A stretch of DNA of 64,000 nt from CAVSWT01 sp963775245 (GTDB lineage: Bacteria; Bacteroidota; Ignavibacteria; Ignavibacteriales; Ignavibacteriaceae). The stretch spans positions 37,821-101,820 of the forward strand of contig CAVZID010000004.1 of the NCBI GenBank assembly GCA_963775245.1. Reading direction: 5' to 3'. Below, in pieces: positions 19,163 to 34,885 of the stretch (the stretch's first letter is position 1; each line of letters starts with the position of its first letter). The notes beneath the pieces are model-generated. The model saw only the letters and a list, made by a program, of their open reading frames with translations. It had not been told where the DNA came from and ran no database searches. The translations under genes and the position numbers were made by a program.

Positions 19163-22100
19163 ATGCATATCATAAAAATGAAGATGAAAGATTTTTATTT
19201 CTTTATAGTCATATTTTTAATTTCAATTGCCAATTTAACTTTCTCTCAATCAATTCCTGAAAATACTTATTCAGACATGAAGTGGCGATTAATTGGGCCT
19301 TACCGCGCAGGGTGGGGCACGATGGCAGAAGGAATTCCAAACAATCCAAACACATTTTATTTTGGCGGTGCTGGTGGCGGAGTTTGGAAAACGATCGATG
19401 CTGGAAGAACCTGGCAGCCGCTAATGCAAAACGAATCGGCTTCCGCAGTTGGTGCACTTGCTATAGCTCCTTCAAATCCAAATATAATTTATGTTGGAAC
19501 AGGACAGGTTGCACTGCGATATGATAATTTAGAAGGTGACGGTGTATTTAAAACTACGGACGGCGGGAAAAACTGGATTAATGCCGGATTGAAAGACACA
19601 AAATATATCGGGAAAATTTTAGTTGACCCTCATGATCCAAATAAAGTTTTAGTTGCTGCTTTAGGTCATATCTATGGTGACAGCAAAGAAAGAGGGATTT
19701 ATCTTTCTACTGATGGCGGTAAAAGTTGGAATCACACTTTATTTATTAATGATTCTACCGGCGCGGTTGATATGGCTTATGATATGAGCAAACCAAATAT
19801 AATTTATGCAGCACTTTGGCAATTAAGATCTCGCCCATGGCTCGATTATTTTATTCCGCAAAGAGGATATTCTTCAGGCATATTTAAAAGTATTGACGGT
19901 GGTTTGCATTGGAAAAAACTTAAAAATAAAGGGATACCTAAACAACCATTAGGAAGAATAGGGCTTGCAGTAGGGCAAAATACTTCGGCAAAAATAATTT
20001 ATGCAACAATAGATGCGGATAGCGGAAAAAGTGGATTCTATTCTTCAAGTGATGGTGGCAATGAATGGAAATTAGTAAATAAGGATTCGGAACTTGTAAG
20101 CTCGTACTTTTCAAGAGTAACAGTTGATCCGACAAATTTATCTACAGTTTATGTAATGGGAAAATCTATCCATAAATCAACCGACGGCGGAAAAACTTTT
20201 GAAATATTTAAAGGCTCACCTGGTGGAGATGATTATCATTACTTGTGGATTAATCCTAAACAGCCTGATAATATGATAACGGCTTCCGACCAAGGCACAG
20301 TAGTTACAGTTAATAATGGTGATAGCTGGTCAAGTTGGTATAATCAGCCTACAGGACAATTTTATCATCTTGCTGCTGATGACAGATTTCCTTCAGAATT
20401 TACAGCGGCAGCAGGACAACGGCACAGTTGAAATTCTTAGTCAAGGACCTTATGGAGTTATTGAATTACGCGACTGGCATCCAGTTGGTTCCGATGAAAG
20501 AGATTATGACATTCCAAAACCAAGTAATCCAGATATTGTTTTTGGAAGTGGATTGGGTGGAGGTCTGCATCGCTTCTATGAAATAACCAGGCAGTCAATT
20601 GATGTATCTCCCTGGCCTCATTCAAGCTATGCTGAATTTCCACCGATAGCTAAGTACCGCTATTCATGGATAACTCCAATAGAATTTTCTCATGTTGGAA
20701 ATCAGGCTTTATATTTTGGGGCACAATATTTTTTTAGAACAACAGACGATGGAAATAACTGGGATATTGTCAGCCCTGATTTAAGCCGGAGCACAGGAGA
20801 TACAACAAGCAATAAATATCCTGATTTAGAACAAGCTGCAAAATGCGGCTTCGGAGTTATTTGGAGTATAGCTCCTTCACCTATTTCAGAAAATGTTATT
20901 TGGGTTGGAACTGATGATGGATTAATTCAACTGACAACTGATTACTGTAAAACCTGGAAAAATGTAACGCCGACTTCTGTTCCTTTATGGGCAAGAATTG
21001 ATAAAATTTCTCCATCACCTTTTGATATTCACACTGCTTATGCCGCTGTTAATACAAGAAGGCTTGATAAATTTTCTCCATTAATTTTGCGGACAACAGA
21101 TGATGGAAAAACCGGGCGAAAATGATTAATGGTTTACCAAATGATGAATATGTAAATGCTGTCTGTACCGATAATGAAAAAGAAGGTTTGTTATTTGCCG
21201 GAACAAATCGAAGTATTTATGTTTCATTTAACAATGGAGAAAACTGGCAGCCGTTAAGATTAAACTTCCCAACAACTTCTATTAGAGATTTGCTTGTTCA
21301 TCATGATGACTTAATAGCAGCTACTCAAGGAAGAGGAATTTGGATATTAGATGACCTTTCACCACTTAGACAAATTTCTGGAAATATAAAATCACAATCT
21401 GTTTTTCTATTCCAACCAAAAGATGCATGGAGAATGAGAGGAAATACTAATAATGATACTCCCTGGCCCCCTTCCACTCCTCTTGGGCAAAATCCTCCTG
21501 ACGGGGCAATAATAGATTATTATTTCAAATGGAACAGTGAATACCCCAATTAAATTATCAATCTATGATACTTTTGGAAATTTAATTCGCAGTTATTCAA
21601 GCGACGAAAAACCAGAAAAACTTCCTGTAACAATATATTTTGATAAAAGATGGATTGGAAAAAAAGCAGCTTTATCAACTCAAGCTGGGATGCATCGGTT
21701 CGTTTGGGATTTACGATTTCCCCGTCCGAAAGCTTTGCAATATGAATATTCAATAGCTGCCGTCTGGACAGTAGGAACTCCAATAGTTCCTTTAGGGCCA
21801 TTGGTAATGCCGGGGATATATAAAATTGTATTAAGTGTAAATGGAAAAGATTATATAAAAGAGCTAACCGTTAAACTGGATCCAAGGATAAAAATAAGCA
21901 CCAGTGACTTACTTAAGCAGCTTGTTCTTGCCCAGCAAATTCAAAAAACTTCAAATAGCACCGTAGATTTATATGATAATGTTAATAATGAAATCAAGAA
22001 TGACAGTGGTAATCTTCCGCATGATACTCTGGAAAATCTTAAGCAGCTTAAAACAAAAATTGCAAACGTAAGTAGAATAATTTCGGGTTTAGCTTCTTCG

Positions 22101-22208
22101 ATTCAAACAGCAGATGCTGCACCAACTCAAGGGCAAAATAATTTATACAACGAGTACAAAAAGCAATTTGAAGAGCTTGAGAAAAAGTGGGAGGAGATTA
22201 ACAAATAA
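19163..22208 (+). pseudogene. secreted BNR/sortilin-like beta-propeller protein, multiply frameshifted
   Basis: Pieces 19163-20431, about 20400-21125, 21122-21553 and 21537-22208 join into one protein of about 1,010 residues. It has a signal peptide (MKDFYFFIVIFLISIANLTFS) and repeated Asp-box/BNR blades (TIDAGRTWQP, TTDGGKNWIN, STDGGKSWNH, SIDGGLHWKK). The family resembles VPS10/sortilin-type exo-glycosidase-like secreted proteins. The junctions are explained by deletions: near 20410 (restoring GQQDNGTVE), at 21113 (restoring TTDDGKTW) and in an A run near 21530 (restoring NGTVNTP). The C-terminal part is helical (LKQLVLAQQIQKT, LEKKWEEINK). The function is not established in the family; if read faithfully it is inactive here. 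Confidence 0.75.
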
Positions 22209-22283
22209 ATGTAAAAATATTTTTAATTAATTTTTGTTTTTAATTATGATATAAATTCGAAACATTCATTTCATGATAATTAG

Positions 22284-24187
22284 ATGAAAAAAATTATTTT
22301 TAAGATCAGCGTATTAATTTCATTTGTTTGTTTAATTCAATTAGCTTCATTTGCACAGCCGATAGTTAATACTACTTCGGGGCCAATTAAGGGGAATTCA
22401 ATTAATGGTATTTATGAATTCCTTGGTGTGCCATTCGCAAAACCTCCGATAGATTCATTAAGATGGAGACCACCGCAAGATCCAACTAAATGGGATTCTG
22501 TTTTAACAACTCAACAATTTAAGCCAGGCTGTATTCAAAAAGATTTTACTCAAGGAGATACAACATATACAATTCTTGGAAGTGAAGATTGCCTTTATTT
22601 AAATATCTGGACACCGGATACAATTTCTAAAACACTCCCGGTTATGGTATTCATTCATGGAGGCGCCAACCAGCAGGGAGCTACGGATGAAGTTAGTGGA
22701 GGCACTCAAATTTATTATGGAAAAAATTTAGCTCAACGCGGCCATGTTGTTGTTGTAACAATAGAATATAGGCTCGGCTCTTTAGGCTTTCTTGTTCATC
22801 CGGCCCTGATCAGGAAAATAGTAATCATGTTTCAGGAAATTATGGCCTTATGGACCAGATAAAAGCATTGCAATGGGTTCGAAGTAACATTACGGCTTTT
22901 GGTGGAGACTCATCGAAGGTTATGGTTTTTGGTGAAAGTGCGGGAGGTTTGGATATTGGAGATTTACTTTTTTCTCCTCTTGCCAAAGGTTTATTTCAAC
23001 GCGCTTGTATTGAAAGCGCAGTTCCGGTGGCAATTGATTATAAGACAGCAGAAGATAAAGGGATACAATTTGTCAATCAATACATTCAAACCGGAACCGA
23101 TTCAGAAAAAATTGACTACATGCGTAAATTACCGGAAGACTCTTTAATTAAATATCTAACAAATGGATTAGCCGGTGGAATAGTACAAACTCAATGGTCG
23201 CCAGTTTTGGATAACTATATTATCTCAGGTTCGCCAATTATTGATTTAAGCTTAGGCAAATTCAATCATGTGCCTCTAATAATTGGAACAAATGCTGATG
23301 AAATGGCTTTGTCTTCTCCCCCCATTGTTTATCCGGCTATGGTTACAAGTTTGATGAATTTACTGGTCCCGGCTAAATATGTATCCGAAGGTTTAAATTT
23401 TTATCCTCCCGGAAGTAATAATACTGAAGCGAGAAATTCGTATGTTCAAATTCTAACCGACAAACAATTTACATCAACAGTCCGCCGCACTTCTCAATTA
23501 ATTAGTGAAAATCAGAATGAACCTGTTTGGAGATATTTTTTAACTTACAAGCAATCGGGAATATTAAATTCTCTCGGCTCTTATCATGGACTTGAATTAT
23601 TTTATGTCTTTAATAATTGGGAGAATGCTACTCTGGGAAGCGGCAAGCTTTTTACTGCTCAAGATGATTCTTTGCAAAATAATATGCTTAAGTATTGGGT
23701 AAATTTTGCTAACACAGGAAATCCAAACGGAAATAGTTTACCTAATTGGCCGGAATATAATGACAGCACGGATTGTTATATGGAAATAAATGCAACTTCT
23801 GATGGAACTAAATCGGGAGTACGAACTGAGAAGTGTAATTTCTGGGATGAAGCATCTGGTTATGTTACGGATGTAAATTATAAAAAAGAAAATGAGTTAC
23901 CATCAAAATTCTTATTGTACCAAAATTATCCTAATCCATTTAATCCGAACACAGTCATTAAGTATTTTATTCCTACATTAGAAACTGGATATATCCCTTT
24001 TATACAATTGAAAATTTATGATATCCTGGGAAATGAAATTGCAACACTCGTTAACAAAAAGCAGAGACCAGGTAATTATGAAGTTACTTTTGATGCATCA
24101 AAATATAATCTAAGCAGCGGGGTTTACTTTTATCAACTAAGCAATAATGGATTTATATCAACCAAGAAATTTGTTATACTCAAATAA
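22284..24187 (+). pseudogene. type B carboxylesterase with T9SS sorting domain, frameshifted
   Basis: Piece 1 (22284-22862): signal peptide, then the carboxylesterase signature EDCLYLNIWTP and the oxyanion-hole region VFIHGGANQQG. Piece 2 (22850-24187): nucleophile elbow GESAGG, acidic residue in GTNADEM, His in GSYHGLELFY, and a C-terminal T9SS type A sorting domain (NYPNPFNPNTV, GNEIATLVNKK, SGVYFYQL). A one-base deletion near 22804 (within PALDQENSNH) separates them. Intact, it would be a secreted ester hydrolase of about 634 residues displayed by the T9SS. It is the second such cargo in the window. Confidence 0.85.
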
Positions 24188-24271
24188 GTCTATCACTTAA
24201 TGAAAATTAATTTCCGTGAATTCTTTTCGCTTACTTATATATTTTAATATTTTAGTAAAAAGAAATTTGTT

Positions 24272-26478
24272 ATGGAAATTAAGCATACCGAAGAATTTGA
24301 ACTTGCATTTCGTTTTGTAAATGAAACCAATTTAAATATTTTCTTAACTGGTAAAGCGGGAACTGGAAAAACAACTTTTCTAAAATATCTGCGTGAAAAT
24401 TCTTTAAAAGAAAAGCATCGTCGCTGCACCGACCGGAGTTGCTGCAATCAATGCGAGAGGAGTTACACTACATTCATTATTTCAGCTACCTTTCGGAATT
24501 ATTCTGCCAGACACAAATATAAATCTCAACTACAGTAATAACATTAAAGATCATTCTCTTCTTTCTAAGATTCGCTACAACAAGGAAAAATTAAATTTAC
24601 TTCGCAGCATAGAGTTACTAATAATTGATGAGGCCAGTATGGTTCCATCATATATTGTGGATGCGATTGATACAATACTGCGTTATGTTCGTAGAGCGCC
24701 GCATCAACATTTTGGCGGAGTTCAGGTTTTATTTATTGGAGATTTGTACCAATTGCCACCGGTTGTTAAAAGAGAGGATTGGGAAATATTACAGAATTTT
24801 TATAATTCTATTTTCTTCTTTGATAGCTTTGTTTTACTGGATAACACACCTATCATAATTGAACTGAAAGAAATCTTCCGGCAAACCGATGATAAATTTA
24901 TTGAGATATTAAACGGCATTCGCAACAACGACATTTCGGAAGATAATTTTAGATTATTGAATAATAGAATTAAACGAAATTTTACATCGGGAGAGAATGA
25001 AGGATATATTACTCTTACAACCCATAATTATCAAGCTGATGAAATCAATAAAGGCAAATTGAATTTTATACCATCACAATCTCATAGTTTTTATGCTGAA
25101 ATAGTTGATGAATTTCCTGAGCATGTTTTGCCGGCGGAAAAAGAACTTAAGCTTAAAGTTGGTGCACAAGTTATGTTTCTAAAAAACGACACCGAAGGCA
25201 AACAATATTTTAACGGAAAGATTGGTGTAATTACAAATCTAGATGAAGATTTTATAAAAGTTAAATGTAAAGATGACTATGAAGAAATTGTTGTAAAGAA
25301 AAGTGAATGGCAAAATATAAAATATAAATTAAACCCGGATACTTTGGAAATTGAGGAAGAAATATTAGGCAGTTTCATTCAATATCCGCTAAGGCTTGCC
25401 TGGGCGATTACTATTCATAAAAGTCAAGGTTTAACTTTCGATAAAATGATTATCGATGCGGGAAGAGCATTTGCAATCGGGCAGGTATACGTTGCTCTTA
25501 GCCGTTGCACTTCTTTAGAAGGATTAGTTCTAAGGGCACCAATTAATAATAATTTTCTCGGGGCACATGACGATTTTATAGAATGGCAGAAGCACAATTG
25601 GAACAATAATCTTGTTCAAATTTTTTCTGATGCAAGACAGGAATTTATTCTTGAAGAATTAGAAAAAATTTTTACCTGGAAAAACTGGTATTACGAACTT
25701 AAAGCCTTAAATGAATTTATAATTGAGAGTCAATAAAAAATAAATGCTGATGCAATTATATGGATTCGACAATCAATTGAAAAACAAAATGAGCTTTATG
25801 AAGTCTCAGAAAAATTTAAGCAAATGATAAGTCGACTCAATAGCGGGAAAGAATAATAGAAAGAAGATGAAAAGTTTCAAAGAAGAATAAAAGACGGTGC
25901 AAATTATTTTCACAATGAAATAAGCAAATGGCAGAAAAGTTTTTATAATCATCCAATATCACTCCCTACAAAAAAACTTTCCAGGAAAGCAGATAGTTTT
26001 CTTGAAGACATTAATTTTATAATAGATGATATATTACAAAAGATTAATTATTGTAAAAATGGATTTCAACTCGATGAATATTTGAAAAAAAGAAAATCAT
26101 TTGTGAGAGAAACACAACAAATAAAAAGCTACTTATTCAAAAAGTAAAATTCCGATTCATCGGTAAAGTTCTTAGTACAGTTGAAGAAACAGTTTATTAT
26201 TTGACAGCAAGGAAAATCAGTTCAGCAAATTGCAGAAGAGAGAAATCTTGTAGAAGGGACAATTAAAGGCCATCTTGCAAAAGCAATAAGTCAAAATTTA
26301 ATTAGCATAGATGAAGTTATGCCTAAAGTGAATTTAAAAGAATAGCAGAATTTTTCCCGAAAGATTTAGATGATATAAGATTATCCTTATAAAAGAAAGT
26401 GTCCCTCCCGAAATTACTTATAGTGATTTAAGAATAGTTTTGGCATGGCTGCAAAAAGGAATGAATAATTCAATTTAA
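24272..26478 (+). pseudogene. PIF1/RecD-like DNA helicase with C-terminal HTH, decayed
   Basis: 24272-24425 gives the Walker A GKAGTGKTT. After a 2-base loss near 24420 the frame resumes (APTGVAAINARGVTLHSLF) and runs through Walker B IDEASMVPS and the C-terminal helicase motif WAITIHKSQGLTFDKM to a stop at 25736. The next 740 bp contain no long ORF but still encode, in fragments, a helical linker (IIWIRQSIEKQNELYEVSEKF, with in-frame TAA TAG at 25854-25859) and an HTH_40-like tail (KSVQQIAEERNLVEGTIKGH, SQNLISIDEVMP, ITYSDLRIVLAWLQKG) ending at 26478. At least four disruptions. Related full-length proteins have this helicase plus helix-turn-helix layout. Confidence 0.8.
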
Positions 26479-26503
26479 ATTATGCCTTTTCGAGAATCTG
26501 TAG

Positions 26504-26523
26504 CTCAGATTTTAAAATCTGAG
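26504..26523. repeat. perfect 20-bp palindrome
   Basis: CTCAGATTTTAAAATCTGAG, 26 bp after the helicase remnant. No T run follows on either strand, so it is not a typical terminator. Possibly a REP-like element or binding site. Confidence 0.4.
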
Positions 26524-26600
26524 TAGACTTAAAATTTGCAGTTTCAAGATTGGAGTTTTGAACAATAAATGATTTTTTGTAATTGTGTATGATTTTATTT

Positions 26601-26636
26601 AAAACAAAAAACCCCGATTAAAAATAACCGGGGTTT
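26601..26636 (-). terminator. rrn operon terminator
   Basis: On the minus strand AAACCCCG pairs with CGGGGTTT, followed by TTTTGTTTT, shortly after the 5S rRNA 3' end. A rho-independent terminator for the rRNA operon. Confidence 0.8.
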
Positions 26637-26647
26637 GTAAAATAAAT

Positions 26648-26763
26648 TTGGCAGCTACCTACTCTCCCACACACCTGCGCATGCAGTACCATCGGCGTGC
26701 AGGGGCTTAACTTCTCTGTTCGAAATGGGAAGAGGTGTAACACCCTGGCTATAACCACCAAAA
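26648..26763 (-). rRNA. rrf: 5S ribosomal RNA
   Basis: About 116 nt. The minus strand reads GGTGGTTATAGCCAGGG at the 5' side, the conserved loop CCCATTTCGAACAGAGAAG and the 3' end GGGAGAGTAGGTAGCTGCC. Last gene of the operon; ends placed to within a few bases. Confidence 0.93.
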
Positions 26764-26876
26764 TTTAAAACCATTTGCTGAACTTATTTCAGCATTAATT
26801 TTTTATTAAAATAAAATGAAAGACTGAAAGAGCGAGCTACAAAAAAATTATTAATATACTGTGAATAAAAATTTAA

Positions 26877-29891
<3,015 letters not shown>

Positions 29892-30053
29892 AAATTTTTA
29901 TTCACAAATATATTTTTGGTGCTCTTCTAATTAATAAAAGAAAAGACTATAATTTTTTTATAGGCTCAGTAAAACTTCTCATTATAAAAATAAGAATTGT
30001 TTTTACTCTTTCAATCTTTCAAAGAACAAAATCGCACAAAGGCGATTAACTAG

Positions 30054-30126
<73 letters not shown>

Positions 30127-30187
30127 AAAACTTTTAAGTTTCAGGGATGTTAAGGTTACCAAATAAAAAACACACAACCCTTAGCAG

Positions 30188-30261
<74 letters not shown>

Positions 30262-30491
30262 AGGTTCTATTTCAAAAATAATGAGAACTTTTTTCGAATC
30301 TTTGCTGATAATATTTTTTGAAAACTATTGAATATCCCATATTTTAATTATAGGAATACTCTAACCACCAGCTAAGGTTCAGGGATCAAAGACAGAAAGT
30401 ATTATTTAATACTTCGCCTGAGATTCATTACAATAAGAACAAAAAGAAAGAGTGAGCGATTAAAATCAATTGCATTAATGGTTTGATTACT

Positions 30492-32030
<1,539 letters not shown>

Positions 32031-32274
32031 AGAGTTTAATTTTTTTGTAATCTTGGCGTTTAGACGCTTGATTGAAACCATTTAATAAATTGATTAAATG
32101 CACTCACTCTGTCAAAGAACTTTTATTGAAACCTTCAATAAAGAAGGGTTTCAAATTTACCTTCTCTTGTTTCTAAAGTCAAGAGATAGATTCACAATTT
32201 CAATTTAAAATTTGCTATTTTTATTAATGATTTTTGAACAAATGAAAATTTCAAAACCATTTTTAAATTAGCCT

Positions 32275-32306
32275 ATCAAATATATACTATTATTTTAAAT
32301 TGTCAA
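32275..32306 (-). promoter_or_regulatory. candidate rrn promoter
   Basis: The minus strand reads TTGACA at 32306-32301, a 16-nt AT-rich spacer, then TATATATTTG. The last 8 bases (TATATTTG, 32282-32275) also fit the Bacteroidota TAnnTTTG -7 box. It lies about 245 bp before the 16S 5' end. The surrounding 32031-32393 holds only the AT-rich rRNA leader; no ORF seen. Confidence 0.5.
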
Positions 32307-32393
32307 GAAATCACAGATTTTATTTTTATTCTTTTTAAATATTTTATTCTAAAAATGTTTTCAGTTTACACGTATAAATTGTTAAACAAAATT

Positions 32394-33863
32394 TTAATTA
32401 TTAGGATTTAACTTTAACAGTAGTAATACTACCGTGGCAGTGCTAGCAACTATGCCTAAATAAGTAGCAACCTGTGATATATAATAATTAAAATTTCTTA
32501 TAATTTTACGCGGCACCCAAATATAATCGCCGGGTTCAATTTTATACTGTTCATCTTCTACTGATACCCATCTTCTTGATTCACCTTTTATTAAAGTTAT
32601 CTCATCATCAATAGCATATTGCCCTAACCCGCCAGCTTTATCTATATAATAACTAATATCTTTTCCTTCAATATAATTTATCCTGCCGGGGTTTGTAACT
32701 TGTCCAAATACTTGAATTGTTTTACTCTTCGCAGGAATAATAATAATATCTTTATCATGAACATAAAATTGTGAAGCTTCGGAACCGGGTTTATCATAAT
32801 CAATAAAGTTAACGGAAGTTCCGTCAGTTAAAATTCTTACTTCGTTATCAATTGAAAATAATTCCTTTTCTTCTTTTGTTAAACCATCCATTCTATTCAT
32901 CATTAGTTGATCTAAATTTAAAAATCTATTAACCAAAGAAGTGTCTAATGGGGTATCTTTTAAATCAATATTATATAACTTTTTAACCAAAAGATTGAAA
33001 TTATTCCCGGTAAAAAGTTTAGCTCTTCGTAACGAAGCATTTGCAGTTATACCGCCTGCTTTTTTTATTACATCACTCAATGTAGTCGAGTTTTTTGTTA
33101 TGGGAATTTCACCAGGTAAACTAACTTCTCCAAATATGGTTACTTTAAAATCCTTCCGTTGTGTCTCTTCAGCTAAAACAGTAATTCGATCTCCTCTTTG
33201 CAACGAAAAATTACTGTTAATAGGTAGTTTTATATCTTGCATTTGCTCCCCATTGTAGCTAAGCCTATTTATCTCGACCGAATCAACATTTTCATAAGCT
33301 TTATTAATACCGTTGGCGAGTGTAATCGCATCGACAAGTTTATCACCATCTACAAAATTAAATTTGCCCGGACTATTCACCGCGCCTTCAATATTAAAAA
33401 AATCTCTTTCCAAATCAGTGGGAGGGAATATGATAACATCGTCATTTTTTAAATACGGGTTTTGAGAAAAGTCGCCTGTCCTTCTAAATTTTAAAAGATC
33501 CAATTTAAAAACTTCGCCAGATTTTCTCTTTAAAGTGATATCTCTAAAAGAAATACCTTCAAGTTCTTTTTCAAGTACTTTCTTTTCAAGAAGGCCTGTT
33601 GTTTCAGAATATAATTTTAATTGTATTTGATTAAATAAACGGGTAACCAATTGATCAACCCTATCTGTTACCAGTGCAGGAAAAGTTCCGGTTACAATAA
33701 AATTCCCGCCGATAGTAACACTAATTGCTCCAGCAGAAAAAAGCTGATCAGTATTCGTGTTTGATGATTGCGAATTAAACTGAGCAAAAATTGAATTGAT
33801 GCTAAAGAAAAAGATTGTCATAAAAATTAAAACTAATTTTTTAGTGTTTTGTAAAGAAATCAT
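32394..33863 (-). CDS. polysaccharide export protein with SLBB domains
   Basis: 489 residues. The signal peptide ends SIFAQ. It carries poly-saccharide-export/SLBB modules: FFNIEGAVNSPGKFNFVDG (about 158), VTIFGEVSLPGEIPIT (about 248) and IQVFGQVTNPGRINYIEG (about 388), each with the G-x-V-x-x-P-G pattern. The C-terminus has a membrane helix (ATYLGIVASTATVVLLLLKL). Such Wza/GfcE-like proteins form or gate the outer-membrane channel for capsule or exopolysaccharide. It follows rmlB by 11 bp on the same strand, supporting a shared polysaccharide operon. The terminal membrane helix is less usual and may anchor it in the inner membrane. Confidence 0.85.
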   Translation of the reverse strand: MISLQNTKKLVLIFMTIFFFSINSIFAQFNSQSSNTNTDQLFSAGAISVTIGGNFIVTGTFPALVTDRVDQLVTRLFNQIQLKLYSETTGLLEKKVLEKELEGISFRDITLKRKSGEVFKLDLLKFRRTGDFSQNPYLKNDDVIIFPPTDLERDFFNIEGAVNSPGKFNFVDGDKLVDAITLANGINKAYENVDSVEINRLSYNGEQMQDIKLPINSNFSLQRGDRITVLAEETQRKDFKVTIFGEVSLPGEIPITKNSTTLSDVIKKAGGITANASLRRAKLFTGNNFNLLVKKLYNIDLKDTPLDTSLVNRFLNLDQLMMNRMDGLTKEEKELFSIDNEVRILTDGTSVNFIDYDKPGSEASQFYVHDKDIIIIPAKSKTIQVFGQVTNPGRINYIEGKDISYYIDKAGGLGQYAIDDEITLIKGESRRWVSVEDEQYKIEPGDYIWVPRKIIRNFNYYISQVATYLGIVASTATVVLLLLKLNPNN

Positions 33864-33874
33864 ATATTGTAGCT

Positions 33875-34885
33875 TTATTGTTGATATTGAATTTTATAAT
33901 AATTTTGATACTCGCCTGAAATAATTCTTTCCCACCAGTCTTTATTCTGAAGATACCAGTCAATTGATTTGATAATTGAATCTTCAAATGTAAATGACGG
34001 TTTCCATTTTAATTCATTTTGTATCTTAGATGAATCAATGGCATAACGTCTATCATGGCCAGGCCTGTCTTTAACAAACTGAATTAACTCTTCGGTTTTA
34101 TGTAAATGGCTTAAAATTAATTTCACAATTTTTATATTGGGCATTTCATTGCTGGCTCCAATATTATAGACCTCGCCAACTTTCCCTTTTTCAAAAACTA
34201 ATTCTATTGCTTTTACATGATCGATAACATAAATCCAATCACGAACATTCATGCCATCACCATAAACCGGAAGCTTTTTGTTATTTAAAGCATTGATAAT
34301 CATTAATGGAATTAATTTTTCAGGGAATTGAAATGGCCCGTAATTATTTGAGCAACGTGTAATAACAACAGGTAAATCATAAGTATGATGAAATGATAAA
34401 GCCATCATATCTGCAGCAGCTTTACTTGATGAATAAGAACTGTTTGGTGAAAGCGGTGTTGCTTCTGTAAACAAACCGTCGTTACCAAGACTACCATATA
34501 CCTCATCGGTAGAAACTTGTAAAAACTTTTCTACCTCAAATCTTTTTGCTGCTTCTAATAATACATTAGTACCGATGACATTTGTCCTAAAAAAAACTTC
34601 CGAACCTAAAATGCTTCGGTCAACATGAGATTCAGCGGCAAAATTAATCACGAAATTAATTCTATGTTTCTCAAAAATGTAATTTACAAGATCGTTATTG
34701 CAGATATCACCTTTTATAAAAAAATAATTTTTATGTTTTTCAGAAGACTTTAAATTTTCAAGATTACCCGCATAAGTGAGCTTATCAAGATTTACAATTT
34801 TATAATCATCACGTTCTCCAAGAACATGATTAATAAAATTGCTGCCGATGAATCCTGCACCGCCTGTTATTAAAATATTTTTCAT
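33875..34885 (-). CDS. rfbB: dTDP-glucose 4,6-dehydratase
   Basis: 336 residues. Extended SDR enzyme converting dTDP-D-glucose to the 4-keto-6-deoxy intermediate of dTDP-rhamnose synthesis. NAD-binding GGAGFIGSN at the N-terminus, TDEVYG, catalytic YSSSK, and family-specific NNYGPFQFPEKLIPL and DWIYVIDH with RPGHDRRYAID near the C-terminus. The upstream barrel gene overlaps its start by 56 bp. Co-directional with the SLBB exporter, fitting surface polysaccharide synthesis. Confidence 0.95.
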   Translation of the reverse strand: MKNILITGGAGFIGSNFINHVLGERDDYKIVNLDKLTYAGNLENLKSSEKHKNYFFIKGDICNNDLVNYIFEKHRINFVINFAAESHVDRSILGSEVFFRTNVIGTNVLLEAAKRFEVEKFLQVSTDEVYGSLGNDGLFTEATPLSPNSSYSSSKAAADMMALSFHHTYDLPVVITRCSNNYGPFQFPEKLIPLMIINALNNKKLPVYGDGMNVRDWIYVIDHVKAIELVFEKGKVGEVYNIGASNEMPNIKIVKLILSHLHKTEELIQFVKDRPGHDRRYAIDSSKIQNELKWKPSFTFEDSIIKSIDWYLQNKDWWERIISGEYQNYYKIQYQQ

